From Oikopleura dioica (Eukaryota > Chordata > Appendicularia > Copelata > Oikopleuridae): 64,000 nucleotides of DNA. The notes beneath the pieces were generated by a model. It ran no database searches. It worked only from the letters and a program-made list of their open reading frames with translations, and had not been told where the DNA came from. How positions within the stretch are numbered: position 1 is the stretch's first letter; each line of letters opens with the position of its first letter. Below, one piece after another: positions 23,601-34,466 of the stretch. Both the position numbers and the translations under genes were made by a program. The stretch covers positions 6,890,501 to 6,954,500 of the forward strand of contig OU015568.1 of the NCBI GenBank assembly GCA_907165135.1. The letters run 5' to 3'.

Positions 23601-24722
23601 GCAGTTCTTGAGATTTCCATAATGGCTGGACTGAAGACGGACATTCCAGGATTAACAGATTTGATTCTCCTTGCTTTTGTGCAAGTTCAACAGGAACAGG
23701 GGCTAAATGACCTCAATTTATTTTTATATTTCTCGTTGACTGTATAATTTATCCTTGAAAGAATCGAAATGGTCCGTTCTCCAACGGAATCGTGAAAAGA
23801 CAAAGTGCATCTGGCAATGACGTTCTTGGTGTATTATTCGAAATGCAAATCGAACAGGATCCTTCTGAGGCGAATAATCAACTGTTTGAAAATCCAGCTG
23901 CAAAGCTCCAAGAAATCCTTGATGAGGGTGGAACGCAACGAATATCTGAAGAATTGAAGAAACAAAATGTCACATATACGATTGATGAAAATGTGGCTGT
24001 TGAAGCTGTGTTGTCAAGGATGTCTTCGAGCGACCCAAGGAAAGGGTTCAAAGATAAGATATTTTTTGTTTTTTTCAAATATATTTTTACCTCAAAAACA
24101 GTTCAATATACAGTCTTCAATGCAAGGGCAGAATGACGATGGAATGTGGAACCAGCGAAGTTTATGTTGTCACTGAAGATATAAAAGCATTTATAAGTGA
24201 AGAAAGCGAAGTAAATGTTTCTTCGAAGATTTTCGATTACGAATGTACTGATGTTTGTGATGTAAGGGCATTTTTCAACGACTTTCAGATTAAAATTATC
24301 CTTAGCTGACCGAATGCGAGGCAAGATGCACTTCACAGCGAAAAACCATCGAAGAAATTTGCAACTTGAATCTTGTCAAATCATATTACGAAGGAGATCA
24401 AACCGGTAAAATTTATAAATTGGCATCAAGCTCACCATTGTATTTAGATTTGAATACAGCTAAAGTCTTCTACGATTACGGTTGCAAAGGTCCCTTTGAA
24501 CCGTGGAAGATTGTTCTCATTGTTGTCTTCCTTCTTCTTGGAATTGTTCTTCTTACAATGACGATCTATTGGTACAAATCAAGAAAATTCTGCTTCTCAC
24601 GAAATATTCGAGTTTCCCGACCTCTTTCTCGGTTTTCCCAGGCTTCAAATGCTATGACTCCTCCTTCGTCCGCGACATCTTCACCAGGGGTAATTCATCC
24701 TCCAAAAAAAAGTTTATCATAA
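20655..24722 (+). CDS. Transmembrane mucin-like glycoprotein
   Basis: Four exons, join(20655..23693, 23762..24057, 24114..24261, 24306..24722), 1299 residues. A signal peptide (MFLPLLVGVFSQG) is followed by three poly-proline blocks (residues 55-160) and a Cys-rich module (CREANCSSSEIF to SRVC, about 160-225). Next is a folded N-glycosylated segment with a furin-like RARRKR at about 303-308, then about 560 residues of Thr/Ser repeats (383-945), the O-glycosylation region. After it come two folded alpha/beta segments (SIVTVGINVTIGISIQYEE; NVTYTIDENVAVEAVL), Cys pairs (LQCKGRMTMECG, ECTDVCD, ECEARC), a transmembrane helix (WKIVLIVVFLLLGIVLLTM, about 1229-1250) and a short Ser-rich cytoplasmic tail. 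The segments flanking the Thr/Ser tract could be SEA-like, which is inference. Introns 1 and 2 are read as GA-AG; for intron 1 a GT donor 6 bp earlier also keeps frame. A role in surface mucus or filter-house coating is speculation. Confidence 0.85.
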
Positions 24723-25050
24723 ACATTCAGAGCTACAAACGAAGAATCGACGATTTCAGCAGCTAACTGATACTCAGTCAGAATTCTGTTCAATAAATCT
24801 CCTTCTCTGCAATAAAAAAAATTCAATCTCACCTCTCACGGAAGTATTATTCAGCTGCGGTTATACGCACACCTCTACGATTATTGGTATTTGATGTCTA
24901 TGAAAAAAAATCTCCACCGGTGAAAAATCGCGGTTTTTAAACGATAACCTAATTATCCCTCTAATCAATTAACTGACAGCGGGCGCGTATTTAAGTAAAT
25001 CGAGTTCGTGATTTTCATCATCAAATATAAAAAAAAAACTTGAAAAAATA
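24723..25050. other. Intergenic region with promoter of the ITIH-C-like gene
   Basis: 328 bp. AATAAA near 24791 probably ends the mucin transcript. GCGCGTATTTAAG at about 24983 is a plausible TATA-like element about 65 bp before the next ATG. Nothing else seen. Confidence 0.4.
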
Positions 25051-25958
25051 ATGAAATTATTTGTTTTGTCTCTCGCTGCTCTTGCTTCTGCTCAGCGACC
25101 AAAGCGGAATAAGAACAAGAACAACAACTATCCGAAAACGACGACGCCTGCTTACGAGACGACGACGTACTACGCTACAACTGAAGCTCAGGAAGGAGCG
25201 TACAACGACAACGGCCAGTTCGGAACTGGAGGCGCTTATGGAGACCCTCATTTCATGGTCGCCGCGCCAAAGACGGAGCCAATTTGCTTCGACTACAACC
25301 CTCCAGCTGATTCGGAAATGACGCTCATCATGGACCCGGAGTCGAATCTCTTCATTTCTGCCCGCGTGGACTCTCGAAGACAAGGCAAGACGCGATTCAT
25401 GACCAGATTGACGATCATGTCTCCTCTTGGCGCTACCATGAGCATCGATGAAAACGGAGTCCATGTTGAAGGTAATACAACCCCCTCTTACCCCCCTTTT
25501 AACCCACTTTTAGGTCTTCCAGGATGGGCAGAAGCGCTGAAAGAGCCAACCGAATCTGGCATCATCGAGTACGGAGACATCAAATACACCGAGCAGTGGT
25601 CGGAAGACGGCGCTCGCGACAAGATCACTCTTGAGATCAACAACGGCCCTCATTTTCTCATCAAAGAGAAAGCTTTCCGAGAAACAATTTCCTTCGGAAT
25701 CCAATCTTCTCAGGGTCTCTCTGAAAAGACGCGAGGTGTTCTAGGGCAGTTCGTTCACAACAACGCTTACACAATCAAGCAGCACTCCGAAACCGAAGCT
25801 ACTGTTAATATTGACGGATTCGAGGTAATAGGTCCTTGATCCATCTTTGGTCTTATCAAAATTTCTAGGTCTCCGCTAAATGGGAAGAATTCCACCGAAA
25901 CTCGGAGTGCTGGACCATCGAAGAAGACCAACTTCTCGATTTCTTCAGTCAATTCTGA
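25051..25958 (+). CDS. Secreted protein with ITIH C-terminal-like domain
   Basis: Three exons, join(25051..25471, 25514..25824, 25869..25958), 273 residues, GT-AG introns of 42-44 bp. A signal peptide (MKLFVLSLAALASAQ) and a Lys/Asn/Thr-rich linker lead to GGAYGDPHFMV, the VWD-type GDPHF motif that opens the C-terminal domain of inter-alpha-trypsin inhibitor heavy chains. The rest follows that domain: CFDYNPPADSEMTLI, NLFISARVDSRR, SIDENGVHVEG, GPHFLIKEKAF, ISFGIQSSQGLSEKTRGV and LGQFVHN. The VIT and VWA domains of true ITIH proteins are absent, so this is a stand-alone module, probably extracellular. Function unknown; hyaluronan or matrix association would be inference from the family. Confidence 0.85.
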
Positions 25959-26690
25959 AAAATCTTTTCTACGAAAAAAAAATGGTGTAAAATTTTCATC
26001 TGAGAATGAGTTACGATCTCTGTAATGACGATGAAAACCGTGTGCATATTTATTTATATAAAAGATTACAAAAAGCAATACGCAAAATATTCTCTTCCTT
26101 GATTTCAGAGATATTTTTTGACGGGTAGACTTTGTTTTGGAAAAAAAAGTAATATCATTTTCCGATAATACTTGATCTTGAAACTGTTTTTCATTACTGT
26201 AAATGCGGTTTTGCCGCTCCAGAGTGATAGTAAGATCCAGGTGCATATTTTTATATAAACTTGAATTTTTATCATCAAGCTTTTTTTGAAGAAAAATGAC
26301 TCGAGAAAGAACAAGTTAATTCTTGGCTAATGATGAGCTACTCGAAAAAAGTACTTCACGTGAAAACGTTGAAAACGAGGAAATACTTGAGGAAGCCAAT
26401 TAAACCCAAAAAGTATTTTCTAAGTTGGGCTTCCGCGCGAGTCAAGGACTTTTCTTTTTGCTGAAAAGACAAAGTTTTTTTATGAATGTAGAAATAACTT
26501 ATTAAATAATTTAAGGAGATGTGCGGTTGTGCAAAGATATACACTGTATATTATACAGAGATATTATTTGGAAATTTATTTTGAATTGGTCATATAAATG
26601 GTGGAGAGTCGGGTTATCGAGGCAAATCTGAGCTGTCGATGGGAACAGTTGTTGTTACTGGTGGAATTCTCGGGAAACCCGAGAAAAATT
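25959..26690. other. AT-rich intergenic region
   Basis: About 730 bp with short open frames but no family resemblance, signal peptide or splice structure that I could defend. Confidence 0.4.
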
Positions 26691-27182
26691 AGGTGAGGTG
26701 AGGGGAGGTGAAAATTTTTCACCTAATTTCACCTAAAGGTGAATTTGGGTGAAAGTCGATTTTTGAAGATTTTAGGTGAGGTGAGGTGAAGTGAAAGATT
26801 TTAGGTGATTGATAGGTTAAGCTAAGCTTCGCAGTATTATCGATGAATAATTGTATAATATGACGACCAAAGGTATTTGATGGCTGACAAGTGATTTTAT
26901 ACTCAATTCACCGGCAAATATGGCTCTTTCTATCATTTTAAAAGAATTTTTCGTGAAGATTAAGTTTCGTAAAATTATTTCACCCAGGGTGAAAAAAGGT
27001 GAAAATTGATTTTCAAAAATTTTGGGTGAGGTGAGGTGAGGTGAAAACTTTTCACCTAATTTCACCTCAAGGTGAAGTTGGGTGAAAGTCAATTTTCGAA
27101 AATTTTAGGTGAGGTGAGGTGAGGTGAAAAATTTTCACCTTCACCCACCTTCACCTAGGTGAATCTTGGGTGAGGTGAATTT
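26691..27182. repeat. TTCACCT / AGGTGAA repeat cluster
   Basis: Dozens of copies of AGGTGA and its inverse TCACCT, arranged as GAGGTGAGGTGAGGTGAAAA next to TTTTCACCTAATTTCACCT. Three blocks (about 26691-26815, 26985-27085, 27085-27182) repeat the same order with a less repetitive gap between. Each block can fold on itself. It reaches into the 3' end of the ORF at 27155-27418. Confidence 0.85.
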
Positions 27183-27418
27183 AGAACTCTGCTCGGGTTT
27201 ACTGGCTGTTCGTTCACCTCCCGAACGCCTATGCTACCGAATATAAGACCTATTCCAATCAAGAAAATTATGAACAATAAAACAGCAATAATTTTGCACG
27301 CAGTGGGCGTCGATTCCCATTTCTCGAGGCATGATCTTTTCGATTTTCTATCTTTCAAATCCGCCGTTGTTTGATTATTCTCAAGGTTAATGGGTGTATT
27401 CTCATTTTCAGATCTCAT
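27155..27418 (-). CDS. Possible small single-pass membrane protein
   Basis: One ORF of 87 residues with an ATG at 27418. It has a polar Asn/Lys-rich N-terminus, then ACKIIAVLLFIIFLIGIGLIF as a transmembrane helix and a short outer tail. The layout is like the 19871-20218 gene. The last ten codons run into the TCACCT repeat, so the true end may be a splice donor (for example GTGAACG after GVRE or GTAAAC after NEQP) leading to an exon I cannot find. No family. Confidence 0.35.
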   Translation of the reverse strand: MRSENENTPINLENNQTTADLKDRKSKRSCLEKWESTPTACKIIAVLLFIIFLIGIGLIFGSIGVREVNEQPVNPSRVLNSPHPRFT

Positions 27419-28079
27419 TGAAATTTTATTTTTTGGTTTTTTCTTCCTTGAGACTAATTGTGCCGATTCAAAGTGCAGCGGATAATTGTTTTTACGATGA
27501 AAACTAATTAAAGGTTTTAATTCATTTTCGCCGATTCATCATAAAAGCTTTCCGGTTCGTTGGATGTCGTTAATCTGAGGGAGGAAGCCTACTTAATCAA
27601 AAAGTATTTTTCAAGTTGGTCTTTCTCGGCTGAAAAGCTTGTCAAGTTTTATGAATTTAAAATATATGGACGCTTAGTTTGGGCCAAATTTATTCACATG
27701 AAAAATCATTTCGCGGATTTGTTGATAATCATCTAAAAATTAAGGCGCTACCAGCATCTAATCTTTACCTAGAAATAAACACAAGAAAACAGTTTTCTGC
27801 AAATTACTGCAAATAGAAAAAATGCTAACAATGCGTGTCCGGGCGCGTCACTTTCCGAAATGGCTGGCTGTGAGTACCGGTCAGGCTGACTGCCCGCTAC
27901 TTGAGAAACGTTACAACTGATAAGGAAATGCGCACTTGCCCCGCTTTCCACTTATTGTCATTTTTTTCGGTTTCTGGGTCATTTTCGTCTGTTAAAAAAT
28001 GGATTGTAAAGTGGTTCAGTTTCTGATTTCAAGAAAGTTTTTGAAATTTTGGCCTCTTGACCAACTAAAATTTCGACAA

Positions 28080-28165
28080 ATTTTGCGTGGGCGGCTACTC
28101 GGCTTCTGATTTGGAAGCCGAGTTCAGGCTTCTGATTGGTTGAAAATTTCGACGCAAAATTTTTC
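28080..28165. repeat. Short inverted repeat, TTTTGCGTGGGCGGCT type
   Basis: AAATTTTGCGTGGGCGGCTA and GGCTTCTGATTGGTTGAAAA face an inverse GACGCAAAATTTTTCGG. A related inverted copy is at about 45495-45600 (CGCCCACGCAAAATTTG). Confidence 0.55.
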
Positions 28166-28758
28166 GGGATTTTTTATCGCTTCCTGACACCTCCCCTATA
28201 TTTTAGCCCAAATATTAAATATTTAATTTAGTCAACTTAAATTCATGTTGAAAATCAGGTTGATGGTACCGCCCAACTAAATTTGACTGAATAAAACTGG
28301 AACAGGAAGGTAAGTAATCGTGGGAAGAGCTTGAAAAACGGATAAGCGCCTGTCTTTCTTCTGAATATTGATATGCCTATTTTCAGTTTTTCGTTGACCA
28401 ATATTTTCCAAAAGAAATTTTCATGACAAGTTCAAAAATCCAGAAAAAAGAACGTGAGAAAGCAGCTACTAGAAGATAGAATAAATTGTGTTGAATTGAT
28501 AGCTGCAGCTTGAGATGGTTAGCTTGGATAAATATTTTCGCGCCTTTTGCAAACGTGCTCAAACGATCTTCATTTCATAATCCTCAACTTCGCAGGAGAT
28601 CCAAAAAAGGGGGAAAGAAGGAGATTTATTTTGTGCAACAACAGAGCGCGTCAGATGCGCCGGGACGACGGACGCGGCAAAACAGAGCGATCATGTTTTA
28701 CCAGAAAGCCTTGTCAAACCGGAATCCTCAGCTCGGATTGAAATAACAGCTTTCCAAA

Positions 28759-28919
28759 GCTTTTTCTTTCATCGTTGAAATTCTCGACTCGAGAAGCAGC
28801 TTGCGGCTCTAAGCAAATAACTGAAATAGCCGCGCTTCGCGCGGCTTCTTCTTTATTGTTGCTCGAAGCCGCAAGCAGCTTCTCGAGTCGAAAATCTCGA
28901 CGATGAAAGAAAAAGCCTT
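28759..28919. repeat. Long hairpin, second copy of the GAGAAGCCGC family
   Basis: Arms of about 60 bp: AGCTTTTTCTTTCATCG, then TCGACTCGAGAAGCAGCTTG, with inverses. The loop is AGCCGCGCTTCGCGCGGCTT. Same design as the 17250-17436 hairpin. Confidence 0.75.
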
Positions 28920-29237
28920 TTGAAGCATCTTGAATTGCGGCGACGGTATTAGTTGAGTCTGAGGAGGCTGGGAAACTGGCGATAATGAGAACTTCATTAG
29001 AAGTGGTTAGGGGCGCTTTTTTGTTCGTTAGTCGGCAGCTGTAAAATTGCAGAGTATCAATATGAACGAGCAGCGTGCTTCACGATACTTTTATGTTTTG
29101 TAATGGCACTAATTTTCAGTAGCGGGCTTCTTTTTCTTCAGTGGAAGTAAACAATCTGAGAAAATAAAGATTTTCTTCGGAAAAGACAGCGATTTTCAGA
29201 CCGTTCTTTTTTGAATAAAAAGATTGAGCTGATAAAT

Positions 29238-29428
29238 GCTCGGAAACCTGAGTCAGGAATCCTGACTCAGGATTAGGGTTAGGTTTAGGTTTTTTTAATG
29301 AAAAGCCGCAGAGCGGCTTTTTTCGTAAACGAAGCCGCAAAGCGGCTTCGCAAAATGACCATTCAGATCATTTTCTTTTTATTTCAGAACCTGACTCAGG
29401 TTTTCTACACAGTTTTCTTAGCCCGGGA
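29238..29428. mobile_element. GCCGC-hairpin MITE, copy 4
   Basis: The left end GCTCGGAAACCTGAGTCAGG is followed by an extra inverse copy and TTAGGGTTAGGTTTAGG. The core stems are AAAAGCCGCAGAGCGGC and GAAGCCGCAAAGCGGC. The right end is CTGACTCAGGTTTTCTACAC. Confidence 0.8.
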
Positions 29429-31912
29429 TCAGTTACGACTGCACATAAAAGAAATAGCTCAAGTGAAAGTATGAATTGTAGTTGACCGAGGAAAGGAGGC
29501 TCTGATGATCCACCAAGTTCGATGAAAAGGTCAACTTTCACAGAGGTGTCGCTTCGGAGCCGTTTGCGCTCGAACGTGGCGAGGGCGGCGCTGCGGAGCT
29601 TGGCGCGAGCGGGGCGAGAATCATGAGCGCTCGCGAATGGAAAATCGCCCGCGGCGATCTTTTGCTCCCTTCGACACGGCGCTGACAATAACCCAAGAGC
29701 AAGAATCTATTTTTGGTGCCGAATCTATTAAACTCGTTTTCTTCCTTTTTTTCTTGAAACACTAGAGATAAAAACGAAACTACGACGGCTGAAAAACGAA
29801 GATTTAGAAAAGAATAGAAGCTTTCACCATGGACAAGATTAGCAATTATGCTACTTGGCTTTTGTCACGGAATTTTCAATAATTTTTTATGATTTTTGTC
29901 AAGAGAAAAAATTTGAGAAAGAAGATTTTTCGAGAAAATTTGGGCGAAGTTTTCATCAGAAAGATTATTAAAAAGGGACAAAAAATAAATATTTCTGTTA
30001 TTTTTTATTATTTCGAAAAACTATTTTTGATTTAATTTTTGGTTAAAAAATCATTAGAAAAAGTCTTCCTAATCGATCAATCCTCCAAAGCGTTACGATT
30101 TTTCTTCAAAAATTGCCTTCCTTCTATCGTTTTTTTCGTTACGCTACTTCCGCTCGCCAACGATGATGAATTTCCACTATCGATATGCGTCCGTCTTATT
30201 TTACCATGATGAGTTGCTGACGAAAATCTCTTCCCCTTCTTAAATTTTTCTTCGTTTTTTGAAAAATAAAAGTTCAAAATAAGGAATTATCGAAAATTAA
30301 ATTAAATTACAAAGACAATTATGAAGTCTGATTAGCCTAAAAGCCCCATGGAGACATCTGATTGGTAAAAAATTTGACCAAAATTTTGGTCAAAATTTTC
30401 GTATTTTTGTAAAATTTTTACGTTTTTTCCAAGATTAAAAATTTCTTTTTTAGTTGAAAACGGTAGTAGAATAATTTTCCTAAAGAATATTTTGGAATTT
30501 CAAAATGAATCTGATTCGGGAAGAAGATCCAGCTGGCTGAGCTAAAGAGATCGAGTGGCGGGAGCGACATAAGAAGCTCAGTTTTGGATTAAAAGTTTCT
30601 CTTGTTGCACCATTTGAACAAGGAGAAACGTGGAGACCTATTTTCTCGCCAACTTATTTTTGATTTCAAAAGAGGCGGAGATAAACTTCTGGCATAAATT
30701 AACGGGCTACGTCACAAATCACCGCACGTTCAACAGATAAGCCAAGTTGCTCTTCTTGTCAGAATCAATGTTGCCTATTCATCGATTTCAATTTCAAGCT
30801 AGAATGTCTACTTTCTAATCATTTTTTTCTTTCTGAAAAATCGTTGAAAAAAATCCTTACAGCAATTTCTCTCGATAACAAATCTTTCCATCAAGAATCA
30901 TCAAGACCTCTGATTGGCTCTTCTTTCTTTTCGACCAATCAGGTGGCAGATAGCTCGATGGAAAGCTTCGTTATTGTCGGAAACTCTTGTAGATTTTCTC
31001 TTCTTATATTTCTGTCTTTCCACATCAGAAGGAGCTCAGGAGTACAATCGGAAACGAGCTTCTGATAAGGGCGTCATAAGCGTTTTCTTTATCGCGATTC
31101 CACTAGCTTAATTAGAAAGCCTCTCCAAGTCATCAGTTTCGCTTTTTTATCAAACTATCCGGTTGTTACGAGCTGGTAACCACTCTAATCGCCAAAAACT
31201 GCGACACGTACTGGTATCACTCAGCGGGTGATTAAATCCGGCCCAACATGACCCGCTTTTCCGCATCATTTTTTGGAGGAGAGGAAAATATTCTAGAGAG
31301 AATTCAAGCGGCAAGCGAGGTTGAGAAAAAAGCGTAAAGCTTTGGTTACTCGATTATTCAGCTCATCCGGCTAGTAGCAGAAATATTCACCACCCGGTTA
31401 CTCGATTTTCCGGCTCTCTGCGAATCCCGAATCAGTTTTTTCATATAGAAAAGTCAGAAAATGCGAGGAAGCCATTGCTCAAGGAAGAGTTTGATGATCC
31501 ATAAATATTGAGCAGTCATCTCTATTTCATAATCCCGCGTGAGACCTTCTTAGTGCCGTATTTATCCGGCTCAAGGGGGAATTATCCACCGCCAAATCCA
31601 GTTTCTTACGGTAGCCGTAAAAAAAACAATCGACACTGAAAGTCTCTCTCTCTCGACCTAATTTGAGTTCATCTGCCAACTGCAACGTTCTAAAGAGCTC
31701 GCCTTTCAAGAGCTGCTTCAAGAAAAAGTTAAGCTCAAAAACAAACTTTCGTCTATTCTTTCAGATGCACAGTTTTATAACTTGTCTGTTGCCGCGTAGA
31801 GCAATTCTAGTGTTACATCCTTTTTCTTTTGATGCTGAAAATCAGTTTCAAAATAGGAGCCTTTTAAAATGACCGAAAATCATTTTGAGATCTTTAGTTC
31901 AAAATATCCAAA

Positions 31913-32111
31913 AAACCTGTGTAAAGACCTAAGTCAGGGTATAAAAGATCTTCAAAGAAAAGCCGCGAAGCGGCTTCGCCAAAATTGACTTTTTTAAAGT
32001 CAATCTCGAAACTTTGGCGAAGCCGCTTCGCGGCTTCGTTTTTAAAAAAGCCGCTACGCGGCTTTTCTTCGAAGCTCTTTTAAACTCTGACTCAGGCTTT
32101 TTACACAGGTT
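31913..32111. mobile_element. GCCGC-hairpin MITE, copy 5
   Basis: AACCTGTGTAAAGACCTAAG to CTCAGGCTTTTTACACAGGT, with full inverted GCCGC stems. Confidence 0.85.
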
Positions 32112-32480
32112 GAATCTGAGTGCCCGGAAGTCAACCATCACTTTACAACTCAGTTTATGTCAAAACACACAAAATTCGTAATCAATCAATGTTTTTTCGT
32201 TTTTGATATTTTCGATTTCGCGGTTTTCGAGCATCAGTTTGATGTTGTTGAGAGCAGTTCAAATTTTGTAACTTTCTTTTTGAAGTCAGATTTTTTGACT
32301 GGTGTATTCTCCGAAGAGAGCTTGTTCCACACGATACTCATGTGGGTTATTTTTTGAGAGTGATTGATTGTCTACTTCTGCTGGGGTTTTTGGTTACCAA
32401 GGTTTTAATCGTTCCGGGAGGTGTTGTTAAAAATCCATTTTTTCTGGGTTATGAAAAAATGTTACGAAGGAGATTTAGAC

Positions 32481-32668
32481 TGAGCTCGGCAACAAGCAAC
32501 CTGTGTAGAAAACCTGAGTCAGGTCCTGAGACAGGATTTGAAAGGGTTGAACTGAAAAGCAGCGTAGCGGCTTTTAAAAACGAAGCCGCGAAGCGGCTTC
32601 GCCAAAATAACGATCTCAATGCTTTAGATTTCAACGACAAATCCTTACTCAGGTTTTTTACACAGGGT
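32481..32668. mobile_element. GCCGC-hairpin MITE, copy 6
   Basis: TGAGCTCGGCAAC then CCTGTGTAGAAAACCTGAG at the left. One half of the right core stems is lost. The right end is CTCAGGTTTTTTACACAGGG. Confidence 0.8.
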
Positions 32669-33130
32669 TTTTGATAAACATTCATTGGGCTTTTTTCATC
32701 CATTTTCAACTGAAAAATACTGAGCTTTTTCATGAACTAAGGTTTTTTCCTTTCTTTTTAAACGTTTGTTAATATATTTAGAGACCAACTCACTAAATTC
32801 CTTTTTAAAAATATTGGCCAGCGCCGCCGCGGAATTTTTAGAGCGATAAGTACTTCTCTGATGCTGTTTTCCCAAAAACGCGACCCCTGACTCCGTCTAA
32901 CTTTTGCAAAGCGCTGGGAACGCTAAAACTTTTGCGATATGCTTCACTAGTGAGTCTGCTTCCTTTAGGGGTTTCGGGAGACACGTAGATTAGACGATTT
33001 TATTTGCTGTTTTTGCATTTTGCCAGTAACACTACTAATTGAGTCGCAGATGGGGAGAGAAAGTGTTTTCAGTGCAAACGATAAGACTTTTCTTTCCTGA
33101 TTTGAGCAGCATCAAAATCCTGCTTTGATG

Positions 33131-33351
33131 TGGAAACTCTGAGTCAGGGTCATAAAAGAACTTTGATAAAAGCCGCAAGCGGCTTCTTTTATAAACTAAG
33201 CCGCGAAGCGGCTTCGCAAAAGTACTTAATTTAATCCAGTTTAAACTCTTGCGAAGCCGCTTTGCGGCTTAGTTAAAAGCCGCTACGCGGCTTTTCATTT
33301 TAGTGCTTCCAAAACCTGACTCAGGTTTTCTACACAGGATTGCGAGCCCAG
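33131..33351. mobile_element. GCCGC-hairpin MITE, copy 7
   Basis: The left terminus is eroded (GGAAACTCTGAGTCAGGG). The core is complete. The right end is AGGTTTTCTACACAGGATTG and GCGAGCCCAGC. Confidence 0.85.
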
Positions 33352-34466
33352 CTCAGCGATTTTTGAGTGAACTTGAGTTGCTTCTGAAACTAACCACGTG
33401 GTCAAGTTTTGAACAGCATATTTCGGCGACTATCGACCATTGTTCAAAAAGAATCAACCTCAAAGGAGCTTTCGGTACTTGCGTAAAATCCCAACTGGAT
33501 TCTCTTCTCTTTTCCAGCGGAAAAGGAATGTCGATAGAAGTGGCCCAAGTGGGGTCGAGTTTCTTTCAATTTTTTTATTCAAAAATTCAACTCAGCTCCG
33601 CGTGGCTCCTCCCACGTGACCTCCAATTGAAAATTGACAATGTTAGAAAATACATCTAAACAAGGAGCTCGATCGCGAGCTTAACTCAATTCTGGTGCGC
33701 ATGAAATCGAAAATTATAAAATTACAACTTGCATTCGGCGCGGTTGTTTCTTGCGTTTCTTGGGCCACATTTCGAATTTGGGCAACTGCTCGTTAGCAGT
33801 GAAATCTTACTCAGACCTTTCTTTTTTCAATCTCCCTCTTTTTCGCCAGAAAATTTGATTTTTCGAATTTAGAAAATCGAAAAATCTAAATCGAAAGTCG
33901 AAAAATAAAGTCGTGGAAAGCACGTGGGCATTTTAGCTAAACGGTATCCGGTTGGCGACAATAACAGTCAGTGGCGATTTTAGGCCGCGCTTAATCCTGG
34001 AACGGGTTGAGTTTCGCCCCTTCGGAAATTGAGAATCGCTTGATCCCCTCCTCCCAGTTTTGCTGTAGCTTGTCTCGATTTTAAACAAAGGGGAATAGAA
34101 GGTGACAGCCTTAACACGCGGACCGGGTTACCTGGGAACAGTAAAAGAAAACTACCGTCCACCTGGACTCTTTTTCTCGAGTCGTTTTCTAAAAATCTAG
34201 TCTTACTCAATCGACTTTCTTCAATTGAAAATTCCATCGATAGCTACTCATAGGCCATTTGGCGATTCTTGGAACGCTGTTCAAAAGTAGCCTTATCTCG
34301 ACAGATCAGCCGATCAGGCAGCTTCATAGGAGAGAGGTATGCTTATTTCCCGGGTGTATCTAATCATGATGCTTTATTTTAAGTACCAAAGCAGCTTTTT
34401 AGCAGCTTCTAAGCAGCTCTATCAACTGATGGACATGTACTTATCTGACTCTTTTAGACGCTGGAA

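Larger units (their letters stand above)
27419..34466. other. 7 kb region without recognised genes
   Basis: It contains several hairpin repeats (annotated separately), AT-rich unique sequence and one GC-rich block (29560-29690). Only weak open frames occur. An upstream POMK exon encoding a membrane anchor might lie here, but I did not find one. Confidence 0.4.

Noticed and set aside
29272-29292. Telomere-like TTAGGG/TTTAGG run
   Set aside because: Only three units, inside a MITE copy; likely chance within the element.
27419-34466. Search for tRNA, rRNA and spliced-leader genes
   Set aside because: No cloverleaf, GTTCGA-type B box in context, rRNA signature or leader donor was seen by eye; a covariance-model scan would be decisive.
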